NCBI GenBank assembly: GCA_965228615.1
Contig: CBDDHT010000004.1
Coordinates: 2,418,001-2,482,000 of the forward strand
DNA: 64,000 nucleotides
Direction of reading: 5' to 3'
Origin: CBDDHT01 sp965228615
GTDB lineage: Bacteria > Pseudomonadota > Alphaproteobacteria > Rhizobiales > Methyloligellaceae
Shown here piece after piece: positions 27,451 to 35,899 of the stretch. A program made the position numbers and the translations under genes. Numbering within the stretch: the stretch's first letter is position 1; every line of letters starts with the position of its first letter. The notes below the pieces were generated by a model. It was not told the origin of the DNA and ran no database searches. It saw only the letters and a program-made list of their open reading frames with translations.

Positions 27451-27480
27451 CAGCGCCGATCATCGCAGTTTGCGCCCATT

Positions 27481-27969
27481 ATGCAAGACAGGCCCATTCA
27501 CCATATTCCACCCGACTACGACCCGTTGTCCCAGGAGACACCATCCGGATTCCAGTTGCTGCTTGGCTACCGGATTACTGTCTGGCGTCAGGATTTTGCG
27601 GAGCTGGAACTCGATATCAGCGACAAATTGCGCAACCGTTCAGGGCGCATTCATGGGGGCATTTTTGCCACGCTGATCGATACGATCGCCGGACATTCGG
27701 GTTGCTACTGTCCCTATCCCGGTCGTATACGACGGGCGGTGACGCTGTCTCTGACCACCAATTATCTCGGTCAGCCCGAAGGTCGTATGCTGATCGCCAC
27801 CGCGAAGAAGCGCGGTGGCGGGAGCACGGTGTTCTATTCCGATGCCGAAGTCAGGGACGAACGCGGCTCGCTACTCGCGACGGGCACCGGAACCTTTCGC
27901 TATCGGACGGGTAGCAGAACGCCGGAAGGCCAACCGATCGAACCTTCCGACGACGCGTCTTCGGCATGA
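27481..27969 (+). CDS. PaaI family hot-dog thioesterase
   Basis: A 162-residue 4HBT-fold protein. The active-site region GRIHGGIFATLIDTIAGHSG and the following TLSLTTNYLGQPEGRMLIAT match PaaI-like acyl-CoA thioesterases. ATG 27481 is chosen because upstream in-frame sequence comes from the half repeat. No strong ribosome-binding site precedes it. Nearby enoyl-CoA hydratase and hydroxyacyl-CoA dehydrogenase genes suggest it hydrolyses CoA esters from the same pathway. Confidence 0.85.
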   Translation: MQDRPIHHIPPDYDPLSQETPSGFQLLLGYRITVWRQDFAELELDISDKLRNRSGRIHGGIFATLIDTIAGHSGCYCPYPGRIRRAVTLSLTTNYLGQPEGRMLIATAKKRGGGSTVFYSDAEVRDERGSLLATGTGTFRYRTGSRTPEGQPIEPSDDASSA

Positions 27970-27979
27970 TCAGGCCGGG

Positions 27980-28410
27980 TTACTTGTAGCTCCGAACTTC
28001 TTCAACCCCACCAAATTGCCAACCAAGGCCGACACCGAAGATCCAAGGATCGATATCGACATCGGCGCTGACCGTGAAACCTGCGGTTGTGCTGACCGTA
28101 GCGTCCGTATCGAGCCACAGTTTCCAAGATCACCAAGTATGGTTCCTTTGCCATCGATATCATGCAGCGTTACGGCATGAATCAATTCCGCTGGCAGATG
28201 AGAGGTGAAGAAATAGGTCAGGTCAAGTTCGGGTACGACCGAATTGTCGATATCACTACCGCCGGTGATCGGCGCACCAATTTCCGTGATGTTGTTTCCG
28301 CTTGCGTCGGGGATCACGCCGAGTGGGAGCCCTGCCCAACCTCCGCAGACAGGTCCGGCAATGCCACGAAATTCTTTGAAATCCAGAGACAAGAATTGCA
28401 CGACCTGCAC
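27980..28410 (-). pseudogene. Remnant of an OmpW family outer-membrane protein gene
   Basis: The first part reads as OmpW: LGVIPDASGNNITEIG, DNSVVPELDLTYFFTSH and HDIDGKGTILGDLG. The frame then breaks. In the next frame the sequence continues KLWLDTDATVSTTAGFTVSA and DVDIDPWIFGVGLGWQFGG to a TAA at 27980, which is the OmpW C-terminus. The middle ~70 residues are missing at the junction near 28110, and the N-terminal signal region is unrecognisable. One deletion thus removed the centre and shifted the frame. Confidence 0.85.
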
Positions 28411-28695
28411 CGATAAAGCACTGACTTGAATCGGTTGTTAGAATCACATTGGACGCTTTCAGAACTCACGGGACAGCAGGTAAGATTGCCGCCTTGATTA
28501 CGCCATACTGTTGCCCAAATCTCACACCCGGAAACAGATTTACGCCACAATTGCCGAAATTGCTTCTCTTACGCCGCGGGGTTCCCCTAGTCTGCCCTCA
28601 CATTCTGGGACGAGGGAATTCCGGTCCGGAATGGACGTACAAATCGTAGTCGGCACGCAGCGTATTTGCGCGCCGATCTGAGTAGGGTGGGTATT

Positions 28696-29616
28696 ATGTA
28701 TCGCGTTCTCATCGGCACAGGCGCTTTGCGCCTGCTCGTTACCCTTGCGTTCGTCGCAAGCTTTTCGACACAGAACACTGCTTCCGCACAGGCACCGACA
28801 TTCAATTGGACCGGCCTCTCACTGGGAGGTGGTGTCGGTGCGTCGATTTCGTTGAGTGACATGTCGCTCGACGGTTCTCGCAACGCAGATATCGGCCTCT
28901 GTAACCCGGCCAATTGCGGCCCGACCTTCTTTCCGTTAGCCGGTTTGATTCAGTCGCAAGCCTTCGACTTCGAGAATCTCGGCGAGGCCAGTTTCATGGG
29001 CACGGCACAAGTCGGATTCGATTTTCAAGTTGGGAACAATGTGGTTGTCGGTGCTTTTGCCGACATTGATTTCTCATCTGGCGATGAGACTGAATTCAAT
29101 TCCAGCACAACGACTAGTCTCTCAATTCTTGGCGGCGCCTTCAACATACCCCTGTCTACAATTACGGGCAGTGGTACAGTTGAGCAGGATTACAGCTTTT
29201 CCGTCGGCGGCCGCGTTGGTGTTCTGGCTTCCGCACAGACATTGATTTACGGCCTCGGCGCGTACACCCAGGTCGAGCTGGAAAAGGCCCAGTTTCAGTT
29301 CACCGTGACGGATCCGTTAGGATTCATTCCACCGATCAACAGCCCAACGAACCTCACCGTCAATATGCCGGACAATCTGCAGGGCTTCACTGTTGGCGGC
29401 GGCGTCGAGACGAAGATCAGCGACACGCTTTCCATGAAGTTCGAATACAGATACTCGGACCTGGAGGGAGAGGCGCGGACCGCAAGCAATACGACGATCC
29501 AGTGCTGTATCATCATCGCCGCTCGCCGCATCCAGGATGATGTGCGTGCCACCCTGGATATGGAAACACACACTGTCCGCGCAGCGTTGTCCTGGAAGCC
29601 GGACTTTATCAACTGA
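28696..29616 (+). CDS. Outer-membrane beta-barrel protein (Omp25/porin-like)
   Basis: A 306-residue exported protein. The signal peptide (ALRLLVTLAFVASFSTQNTA before SAQAPTF) is followed by FNWTGLSLGGGVGASISL, typical of alphaproteobacterial eight-strand barrels, and later LSMKFEYRYSDLEGEAR near the end. Alternating hydrophobic residues continue to the C-terminus, which ends KPDFIN rather than the usual terminal Phe. ATG at 28696 follows a GGGTGGG; an upstream frame extension to 28666 is less likely. A strong terminator follows. Confidence 0.85.
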   Translation: MYRVLIGTGALRLLVTLAFVASFSTQNTASAQAPTFNWTGLSLGGGVGASISLSDMSLDGSRNADIGLCNPANCGPTFFPLAGLIQSQAFDFENLGEASFMGTAQVGFDFQVGNNVVVGAFADIDFSSGDETEFNSSTTTSLSILGGAFNIPLSTITGSGTVEQDYSFSVGGRVGVLASAQTLIYGLGAYTQVELEKAQFQFTVTDPLGFIPPINSPTNLTVNMPDNLQGFTVGGGVETKISDTLSMKFEYRYSDLEGEARTASNTTIQCCIIIAARRIQDDVRATLDMETHTVRAALSWKPDFIN

Positions 29617-29674
29617 TCCGTAGTCGGCTCTGGCCCTCCCGTTCGGCCAAAATATAGACGCCGGCTAAACAAGA

Positions 29675-29709
29675 GCGTCGTCGGGCAGACCCGGCGGCGC
29701 CCTTTTTTT
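29675..29709 (+). terminator. Intrinsic terminator of the outer-membrane protein gene
   Basis: An 11-pair stem (GCGTCGTCGGG at 29675-29685 with CCCGGCGGCGC at 29690-29700, two G-T pairs) closes on CAGA and is followed by CC and seven T residues at 29703-29709. The repeat copy begins six bases later. Confidence 0.85.
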
Positions 29710-29714
29710 GGCCG

Positions 29715-29817
29715 CTAGAGCAACGTGCGTTTAGTCAAACGCACGTTGCTCTAGCGGCTTAAAGTCGATCAACTTCTCTGCGCTTAATCGATGCCGGTTA
29801 CGCGCAGGTTGATCTAG
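29715..29817 (+). repeat. Two-hairpin CTAG-ended repeat, copy B (103 bp)
   Basis: Hairpin 1 here is perfect and extends into the flanks: 22 paired bases each side of AGTC (29711-29758). It lacks the 4-nt bulge of the other copies, which accounts for its 103-bp length. Hairpin 2 (GATCAAC/GTTGATC outside, CTGCGC/GCGCAG inside) has two mismatches. It lies between convergent genes, just after a terminator. Confidence 0.88.
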
Positions 29818-29840
29818 GCCGAAAAAACTCAATCTCCAAG

Positions 29841-30527
29841 TCAAACCAACGTTAGTGACCGATGCATGTGATCGACGACGTCGCGAACACCGGCAATCTC
29901 TTCGGCAGCCACCTTTAGCGCCTGCCGCTCTGCGTCTGAGCGAACGATTCCCCAATAATGAACAACGCCATCCAGGACGACGATGTTGAGGTGCGACAGA
30001 TCGGACCATGCCGCGCTATCAAGCGTATTGATCAAGACGTCTCGGATTTTGCGGTCATCGCTTGACGGAGATTCCAGAAGCTTTTCCCGTTGAGCCGCGA
30101 GTGCTTGCAGAAGGTTCGCGCGGCTGACAACGCCCACCAGCGCTCCGTCCGAAATAACAGGCACACGCTTTATCTTGTTTTTTTCCAGTGTTTCGGCGAT
30201 TTGCCATACGGGCGTGTCCGCCGTGACGATCACAACATCCTTTGTCATGACGTCCGCAGCGGTCATCCCGTGAGTCTTCACAAATTCCTCTGCAAGGCGG
30301 ACCTTTCCACCAACGGCGGCAAGCCACCAGGAGGAATAGTCGCGTGCGCCCGTTTCAGAACGTCGAATGAGATCCCCCTCACTCACCAGCCCGACAACTG
30401 CCCCACCCTCGTCGACAATCGGCAACGCACTGATTCGGTTCTCAAGCATCAACGTCACGACCTCGAGAATGGTGGCCTGCGGCGTGGCCGTGATCGCCGG
30501 TGCCGTCATGATGTCCCGCGCATGCAT
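29841..30527 (-). CDS. CBS domain pair and BON domain protein
   Basis: A 228-residue protein with two CBS domains (ARDIMTAPAITATPQATILE with ALPIVDEGGAVVGLVSEGDL; then DVMTKDVVIVTADTPVWQI with RVPVISDGALVGVVSRANLL). A C-terminal BON domain follows (LDGVVHYWGIVRSDAERQAL, ending VVDHMHRSLTLV). CBS pairs usually sense adenine nucleotides, and BON domains bind lipid or membrane surfaces. The Met at 30527 opens the CBS core; in-frame ATGs at 30575 and 30602 would add a short tail. It is divergent from the first luxR-type gene. Confidence 0.88.
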   Translation of the reverse strand: MHARDIMTAPAITATPQATILEVVTLMLENRISALPIVDEGGAVVGLVSEGDLIRRSETGARDYSSWWLAAVGGKVRLAEEFVKTHGMTAADVMTKDVVIVTADTPVWQIAETLEKNKIKRVPVISDGALVGVVSRANLLQALAAQREKLLESPSSDDRKIRDVLINTLDSAAWSDLSHLNIVVLDGVVHYWGIVRSDAERQALKVAAEEIAGVRDVVDHMHRSLTLV

Positions 30528-30657
30528 TGTCGACTGAATCCTTTTGAGACGTTGAATGGATTGTTTATCAAGCATCTCGCACCGAGCGTTGATCGAGATC
30601 AAACAATCGGAGTCGTCCCGCGATCACTGTATCGAACCGGCGCTTCCGAGCGCCACG

Positions 30658-30680
30658 GCACCGATATAGTCTATCGGTGC
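30658..30680. promoter_or_regulatory. Dyad upstream of the first luxR-type gene, candidate lux-box-like operator
   Basis: GCACCGATA and TATCGGTGC form perfect nine-base arms around TAGTC. The dyad ends 21 bp before the LuxR ATG at 30702 and lies in the divergent control region shared with the CBS-BON gene, where autoregulation would act. Confidence 0.5.
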
Positions 30681-30701
30681 TTTCGATCTTGTTTCGATAT
30701 T

Positions 30702-31448
30702 ATGCATTCCAACGAATTGGACCCATTCATGTCCGGCGGCATCGACGAATTCATCAGTGATACGATGAATATCGACACGCCTTCAGACCTGAAACGCTAC
30801 TTCATCGAATTCATGCGCCGGTACGGGTTTACGATTTCGAGCTATCACTATGTCGCTCAGGGGTTCAAGCGGATTCCAGTCGAAGACGGCTTGCGCATTT
30901 CGGAATTCCCCCAGGCTTGGGTGAACCACTATTTGAAATCCGATTATTTCGAGATCGACCCGATCATGTCCGAGGCCCGCCAGAGTGGGCGACCGTTTCA
31001 CTGGTTCGAAATCGCCAATCTCAGGGACCTCAATCAAAAGCAGCAGGCGTTCCTCGACGATCTGAAGGCAACCGGGTTTCGGGATGGGATCGCGGTACCC
31101 GTTTTCGCACGGCCGGGCGAAATCGCATATTTCGGACTTGGTTCGGAAGACCATGAACTCCGACTGTCGCAAGCCGAATTGCTCGAACTCCAAGCGATCT
31201 GCCAGCACATGCATCTGCGCTACAATGAACTGGTGGAAGACCGTCAGGCACAAAAACTATCCAATCGAGAGCTGCAGGTCGTTGAACTCATCGCCCAGGG
31301 GAAGAGCAATTCCGCGATCAGCCGAATTCTTGGGATCTCGGCAAATACTGTCGATACGCTCGTCCGGCGCTGCTTCAAAAAGCTCGGGGTCTCGACGCGC
31401 GTCGAGGCCGCCCTGGCCGCAGTTGGTCGAGGGCTCATTCTACCCTGA
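30702..31448 (+). CDS. LuxR family regulator with intact autoinducer-binding residues
   Basis: A 248-residue regulator with an N-terminal autoinducer-binding domain and a C-terminal LuxR helix-turn-helix (LSNRELQVVELIAQGKSNSA, then NTVDTLVRRCFKKLGVSTR). Aligned by spacing to TraR, the four acyl-homoserine-lactone contacts are all present: Trp73, Tyr77, Asp86 and Trp101 (TraR W57, Y61, D70, W85), and GFRDGIAVPV follows. It therefore probably binds an AHL. No luxI-type synthase is in the window, so it may be a solo receptor. ATG at 30729 is an alternative start. Confidence 0.9.
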   Translation: MHSNELDPFMSGGIDEFISDTMNIDTPSDLKRYFIEFMRRYGFTISSYHYVAQGFKRIPVEDGLRISEFPQAWVNHYLKSDYFEIDPIMSEARQSGRPFHWFEIANLRDLNQKQQAFLDDLKATGFRDGIAVPVFARPGEIAYFGLGSEDHELRLSQAELLELQAICQHMHLRYNELVEDRQAQKLSNRELQVVELIAQGKSNSAISRILGISANTVDTLVRRCFKKLGVSTRVEAALAAVGRGLILP

Positions 31449-31609
31449 GGCGCTATGTCGCATGGATTAAGGTGCACTGCGCAGCCACGTGAAGCCTATG
31501 CGATTGGTGTGCTCCAAACATCAAGCGCAGACTCCTACATCTCAATAAATGGCTTTTGGCGGCCGGGACGTCCGGGCGGCCGTGCGGCCATTGATGAAAG
31601 GACGGCGCT

Positions 31610-32317
31610 ATGGCGTTATCCGACGAAATCGTGGCCTGTCAAAACCAGGACAGCCTGGTTCGGCTCTATCAGCGCTTCATCGGCGAGTATGATGGCCTGG
31701 CGGCCGTCGCCTATTCGTTCCGCTTCGAGGTCGGGTTGGAGCGTTATCCATGGACGCCGCTCTTTTCGACATTTCCAGTAGCGATCGAAGACTACTATCG
31801 AGACAATGGCTGCCTCGTTCAGGATCCATTGGTGCGCGCCGCACTTTCTTCCTGCTCGCCGGTTCGGTTTCTCGATATCGCCGACAGTCTCAAACCCCAT
31901 CCGGTAATCGACGGGCTGTATTCGCTGATGGCCGAACATGGCATTCGTGACGGTCTTGCAATGCAGATTGTCAGTAAACAAGGGCAGGTCAACTACGCAT
32001 CCATCGCCTTCGGCCGTCCGATCGACGATCTCAGCGAATTCGATCGCCGTCGCATCCATGCCTGCACCACAATGTTCCTTCACCACGATGAGAACCTCTG
32101 CCCCCGGACAGCGCGTGGCAGTCTCTCCAAGAAAGAGCAGCAAGTCGTGGATTGGATCGCCAAAGGCGCGAGCAACAAAGATATTGCCCGGCAGCTATCG
32201 CTATCGCCAAACACTGTCAGAACCCATATCGAAAGAAGCTACGAGAAACTTGGCGCACACAGCCGAACCGAAGCGGCACTCTCCGCAATTAAACTGGGCC
32301 ATGCCTCGCTTTTGTAG
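31610..32317 (+). CDS. LuxR family regulator with altered ligand pocket
   Basis: A 235-residue paralogue-like regulator with the LuxR DNA-binding domain (SLSKKEQQVVDWIAKGASNK, SPNTVRTHIERSYEKLGAHS). In the ligand domain Tyr63 and Asp72 are kept, but the two Trp positions are Ile59 and Phe87, judged by spacing from Tyr63 and Asp72. This suggests a ligand other than a standard AHL, or none. AAAGGACGG precedes the ATG. It lies 161 bp after the first luxR-type gene on the same strand. Confidence 0.88.
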   Translation: MALSDEIVACQNQDSLVRLYQRFIGEYDGLAAVAYSFRFEVGLERYPWTPLFSTFPVAIEDYYRDNGCLVQDPLVRAALSSCSPVRFLDIADSLKPHPVIDGLYSLMAEHGIRDGLAMQIVSKQGQVNYASIAFGRPIDDLSEFDRRRIHACTTMFLHHDENLCPRTARGSLSKKEQQVVDWIAKGASNKDIARQLSLSPNTVRTHIERSYEKLGAHSRTEAALSAIKLGHASLL

Positions 32318-32435
32318 CGGAACCCGCGCCTGCGATAAGACCAATGACTGTGGTGCATTCACGTGACTGACGTCGGTTCCTGACTTCTATAAACGAAAGC
32401 CTCGCATTTTTCGGGGTCGAATCTAAGGACATGTT

Positions 32436-32858
32436 ATGAAAGCGATCGCTTTGAGAAAGCAGATCGAGGCCGTGATTGGCGACGACGAGTCGCCATCTGA
32501 GCCACAAGGCAATAGCCACAAAGAACTCTTCGACCTGTTCGTAGAAATCGAGAAATGGCTTGGCGACGCTTCAAGCGATCCGGCGAGTTCGGCAGCGGAG
32601 GCGGAGGCGGATCGCATGATCGAGGCACAATCGAAGATCATGTGCGCCGCTGCCGTCAAGAAAGCAAACACGCAACGCGATATCCTTTTCAAACTGGCAC
32701 TCTGGCGGTGGGATAAGGCCGATGTCGACATCGCCTTGGAAGACGGGCGCCGAGCAGATGCTGTTGCCTATTCGGCGTTTCGCGACCTCGCCCGGTTAAC
32801 CGATGAGGCATCGGTACTTCTTGCCCCCGACGATGAAGACAAATACTGGCTGGTATGA
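32436..32858 (+). CDS. Hypothetical protein, 140 residues
   Basis: Not recognised. It is acidic, predicted mostly helical and has no signal peptide or membrane segment; readable segments are AIALRKQIEAVIGDDESPSE, SHKELFDLFVEIEKWLGD and DILFKLALWRWDKADVDIAL. A GGAC ribosome-binding-like stretch lies before the ATG. Codon use fits its neighbours. It follows the second luxR-type gene by 118 bp, so regulation by it is possible but not shown. Confidence 0.65.
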   Translation: MKAIALRKQIEAVIGDDESPSEPQGNSHKELFDLFVEIEKWLGDASSDPASSAAEAEADRMIEAQSKIMCAAAVKKANTQRDILFKLALWRWDKADVDIALEDGRRADAVAYSAFRDLARLTDEASVLLAPDDEDKYWLV

Positions 32859-32976
32859 ACTTGAAAGTACGGCAATTCGGCCTGATGCGCGTCCGTGTTG
32901 GCAGATTGCGAGTACGCGCATAGCATCCCAATATGGTGTTCGATCCGAATCGCCGGGCCGCAAACAAAGAAGTGCA

Positions 32977-33459
32977 ATGGAAGAATCCGAGGATGCCTTC
33001 GACGAACGGTTGTGCCGGGTCATTGCACAGGCCGACACGTCGTTTTTTCGGTGTGAGTTCGTTTGGAAACCCTTGCCCGCCGGCGCCTCTCCTTCCAGCA
33101 GGTCAATCGCCTGTGTCAACGATGGAACGGCATGGTTCGAGTTCCTTCCTGCCAGCCAGTCTGACGCCGAGGGACGGTTTCGAGTCGTCTGCTTCCGCTT
33201 TTCCGAGAGCGGGCCCAGCGCAATCGGTTTCGTTGCCTGGCTGCATTCGCATCTGCGTCGCATGGGCAAGACGGGTGCCATCGTCATCTGCGGCAAGGAC
33301 AGTCGAGATTCCGATGCGTTGTTCACGATTTGCCAGGGCGTGATGGACTATTGGGCCTGCCCGACAGGACCTGCCGGCGAAAGGTTCATCGCGGTTATCG
33401 AGACTTTGATCGAGCGCGGCAGAACACTCAATCGGACCGACGAGAGCGTTCACAACTAG
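32977..33459 (+). CDS. Hypothetical protein, resembles DUF6196
   Basis: A 160-residue protein from ATG 32977 (MEESEDAFDERLCRVIAQAD). The later part SGPSAIGFVAWLHSHLRRMG, AIVICGKDSRDSDALF and MDYWACPTG is reminiscent of the DUF6196 family, which I recall only loosely. No membrane or signal segment is seen. The stop codon TAG at 33457-33459 is part of the CTAG end of repeat copy C, so the last few residues may have been changed when the repeat inserted. The longer frame from 32803 is judged too long. Confidence 0.65.
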   Translation: MEESEDAFDERLCRVIAQADTSFFRCEFVWKPLPAGASPSSRSIACVNDGTAWFEFLPASQSDAEGRFRVVCFRFSESGPSAIGFVAWLHSHLRRMGKTGAIVICGKDSRDSDALFTICQGVMDYWACPTGPAGERFIAVIETLIERGRTLNRTDESVHN

Positions 33460-33562
33460 ATCAACCTGCGCTTAGTCGGAATCGACAAAGCGCAGAAAAG
33501 TTGATCGACTCTAAGCTGCTAGAGCAACTCATGTGCGTCCGACCGGACGCACGTTGCTCTAG
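33456..33562 (-). repeat. Two-hairpin CTAG-ended repeat, copy C (107 bp, inverted)
   Basis: Same structure as copy A but in the opposite direction. The inner stem of hairpin 1 is GTGCGTCC/GGACGCAC instead of GTGCGTTT/AAACGCAC: two base pairs are changed on both sides, so pairing is kept. Its two CTAG ends supply the TAG stops of the plus-strand gene ending at 33459 and the minus-strand gene ending at 33559. Confidence 0.88.
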
Positions 33563-34911
33563 TCTTGCGAGAAAACGCCTGAGAACGGATTGCCATGGAT
33601 CACTTCAGCTTCGAGGTGATTTCTGAGTTCGCCGACATCAAGTCTGTGTTGTTCAATCATATCTGCGCAGGCGGCGAGAATGCCGTCGACATCACCCATG
33701 ATCTTTAGTTTCTTGAAGAGATCGGGCACCTGCACGCCGATGCTCTCGCCAACCAGTTCCATGAGATTGACGATCTCGAATGGCCTGTCTTCAGCCAGAT
33801 GACACATCTCGCGATGACAGGGATGGAAGACGGTGGCCAAAGTATCGACCCCGGCAGCCACGCAGGCGTCAAACTCTTCGATTTGCAGCTTTTCTTTGAA
33901 GTCCGGCAATAGCGTCAGATAATTCGACGAGAGCGAAACGCGCGGCACGTCGGGCAACGGCACATATTCAAGACCGGGTATCGCCTTCGCAATTTCGACG
34001 GCAGCCGCGCGCGCACCCGGTATGCCTGGCCGCTCGACAAGAGCAACGCGGCGCTCCACACGTGTCGTCATGAGGGGCTTGAGTTCGTCCAGATGCTCTG
34101 ACAACCACATATAGAATGGCGGCATATCGAAGGGTACAGGCGCGCCTCTTGTTTCCTCAAACGTCGGGAGGTTCGTTTCGCTGAACTGAACGACGCAACT
34201 CGGACACCATGTCAGCACGTCGGAAGCACCTGTCGACGCAAAGCGGTCGATTGCACCGCCTGCGACACGCTCTCCCGCAGCCGTATCGCCTTCCCGAAAC
34301 TGAAATATGCCACAGCATTGGCCTGGGCCACCCATCACCTTGTATGTGATGCCCATGGCGTCCAGGACTTCAAGACACAGCAATCCGATGTGCGGCGTCC
34401 GTAACAGATTGCATCCTGTATAGAAGATGACCTTCGGCGGCTCGCCCTGACCAATGACCTTGCGGGGTCCCGGATGGATGCGTTCGAGGATATCTCCAGG
34501 CAACTGCAGACTGGAGAGCGCGCGAACAGCATGCGACATCGTCCCGAAGCTCGCGCGAGCCTTTTCTCGGACAACCCTCTCTCCTTTGCGACGCCGTGTC
34601 TCGAGACGCGTCATCGCCAGCATGAAGCGAGGATTGACGCCTTCGGGGCAGGCTTCGATGCAATGCCCGGATCCCGTACAGACTTCTGCCCACTGATGGG
34701 CATTCTCTGTTCCATTACCCCCGCTCAGCACATCGATAACGCCGGATACGATCGCCTTGTTCTGAGCTTCCTCAGCAATGCCGAGCCCGGCCGGTTCGGG
34801 CATCGGGCAGACTTCAACGCATTTGCCGCAAGCTGTACACAGATCGAGTACTTCACTCTGGATGCGAGTATCCAGCGCTGCCTGGAATGTCGTCATGACC
34901 CATGGCTCCAT
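33559..34911 (-). CDS. (Fe-S)-binding oxidoreductase with CCG domains (GlpC/HdrD-like)
   Basis: A 450-residue protein. The N-terminus has a 4Fe-4S motif with Cys25, 28, 31 and 35 (DLCTACGKCVEVCPMPEP), then a second incomplete one (EVCTGSGHCIEACPEGVNP). Two cysteine-rich CCG domains follow: FYTGCNLLRTPHIG with GGPGQCCGIFQFREGD and TWCPSCVVQF, then VFHPCHREMCHLAED. Such proteins pass electrons or act in heterodisulfide-type chemistry; the partner is not evident. ATG at 34911 has GTGAGGAC upstream; ATG at 34896 is an alternative. Its stop codon lies in repeat copy C. Confidence 0.85.
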   Translation of the reverse strand: MEPWVMTTFQAALDTRIQSEVLDLCTACGKCVEVCPMPEPAGLGIAEEAQNKAIVSGVIDVLSGGNGTENAHQWAEVCTGSGHCIEACPEGVNPRFMLAMTRLETRRRKGERVVREKARASFGTMSHAVRALSSLQLPGDILERIHPGPRKVIGQGEPPKVIFYTGCNLLRTPHIGLLCLEVLDAMGITYKVMGGPGQCCGIFQFREGDTAAGERVAGGAIDRFASTGASDVLTWCPSCVVQFSETNLPTFEETRGAPVPFDMPPFYMWLSEHLDELKPLMTTRVERRVALVERPGIPGARAAAVEIAKAIPGLEYVPLPDVPRVSLSSNYLTLLPDFKEKLQIEEFDACVAAGVDTLATVFHPCHREMCHLAEDRPFEIVNLMELVGESIGVQVPDLFKKLKIMGDVDGILAACADMIEQHRLDVGELRNHLEAEVIHGNPFSGVFSQD

Positions 34912-35088
34912 CGTCCTCACTTTCACAACTTTAACAGTTTTTGAGGAGACCGGCTGGATTTGCCTTCCGCACCCCAAGGCGAGATCAAACAGGGCATACG
35001 ACCAACCGCCTTGGCTTCCTTTTTTCTTTGTCCTATCTCATGGCAGGCGCCAACCCCATCCTGTTGCTCATCGGAGGTACGGATTGCA

Positions 35089-35862
35089 ATGATCAAATTC
35101 ACCTATCATGGACTGATGCTCGTCTTTGGCATCGGCCTCGCCGTTCCTGCTTCCGCTGAAACAGTCGCGATTGACATGAAACGCTCCTGCCAGCAGGCGT
35201 TTGCCGTCGACGATCAAAGCTCATTGGCCAACTATGTCATCTGGGCGGACGGTTTCATCACAGCCCGCGGCGGTGCCACTGTAGCGATGACCCAGAGCGC
35301 CATCCAAAGTCGGCTTGGCCTCCTAAAAGCGGCATGTGCGGCCAATCCGAACGCGAGCGTTCTGCAGATCGTCCAGAGCATGGCCGGCGGCCGACCAACT
35401 TCGGCAAAACAGATATCGACAAAGAGCTTTCCACCGACGGATGGAGGCGCTCGCGCGCTCCTTCAGCAGTTCTTTGTCTCGGGGGCAGATTTAGCGGCGT
35501 TAACCGCGACACTGCGTCCGGCACCAAACGACTATCGTGTTGTCTACAAAGAGCCTTTCGCGTCGGCATTAGAAAAGACACACAGTGCGATGTGGAAGGG
35601 GCGGCCCGCAATTCGTCCGAAAGAAGGTCAAACCGAGTTGTTGATGTTCTATGCATCGACGACTGACCTCATTGCGCGCAAGAAGGCCCTCGAAGTCTTC
35701 CCAGGTGGATACAAACAGGTCGTCCCGCACATGAAGCCGAATATACCGATCGTGCGGTTCAAATTCGTGAAACCCGGCGAGAGGCTCGGCCTAGCATTCG
35801 ACGGGCTCGTCTATGTCAATGGCCGTTGGCTGCTTATGCCAAAGCCTTACCGCGCGCTCTAG
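35089..35862 (+). CDS. Exported protein of unknown function (HdeA/Rap1a-like N-terminal part)
   Basis: A 257-residue protein. The signal peptide (MIKFTYHGLMLVFGIGLAVP before ASAETVA) and GGAGG before ATG 35089 fix the start. Residues ~25-110 (NYVIWADGFITARGGATVAM, LLKAACAANPNASVLQIVQS) resemble HdeA/Rap1a-type small periplasmic domains with a Cys pair. The C-terminal part ends FDGLVYVNGRWLLMPKPYRA, a pattern seen in uncharacterised exported proteins. It is divergent from the Fe-S oxidoreductase gene. No function can be assigned. Confidence 0.7.
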   Translation: MIKFTYHGLMLVFGIGLAVPASAETVAIDMKRSCQQAFAVDDQSSLANYVIWADGFITARGGATVAMTQSAIQSRLGLLKAACAANPNASVLQIVQSMAGGRPTSAKQISTKSFPPTDGGARALLQQFFVSGADLAALTATLRPAPNDYRVVYKEPFASALEKTHSAMWKGRPAIRPKEGQTELLMFYASTTDLIARKKALEVFPGGYKQVVPHMKPNIPIVRFKFVKPGERLGLAFDGLVYVNGRWLLMPKPYRAL

Positions 35863-35899
35863 GCGGTGAACTCATAAATGACGTGCGGAGCAGGGACGC

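Noticed and set aside
30090..30701. A long in-frame extension upstream of the first luxR-type gene
   Set aside because: It runs antisense through the CBS-BON gene; the regulator's domain begins after ATG 30702.
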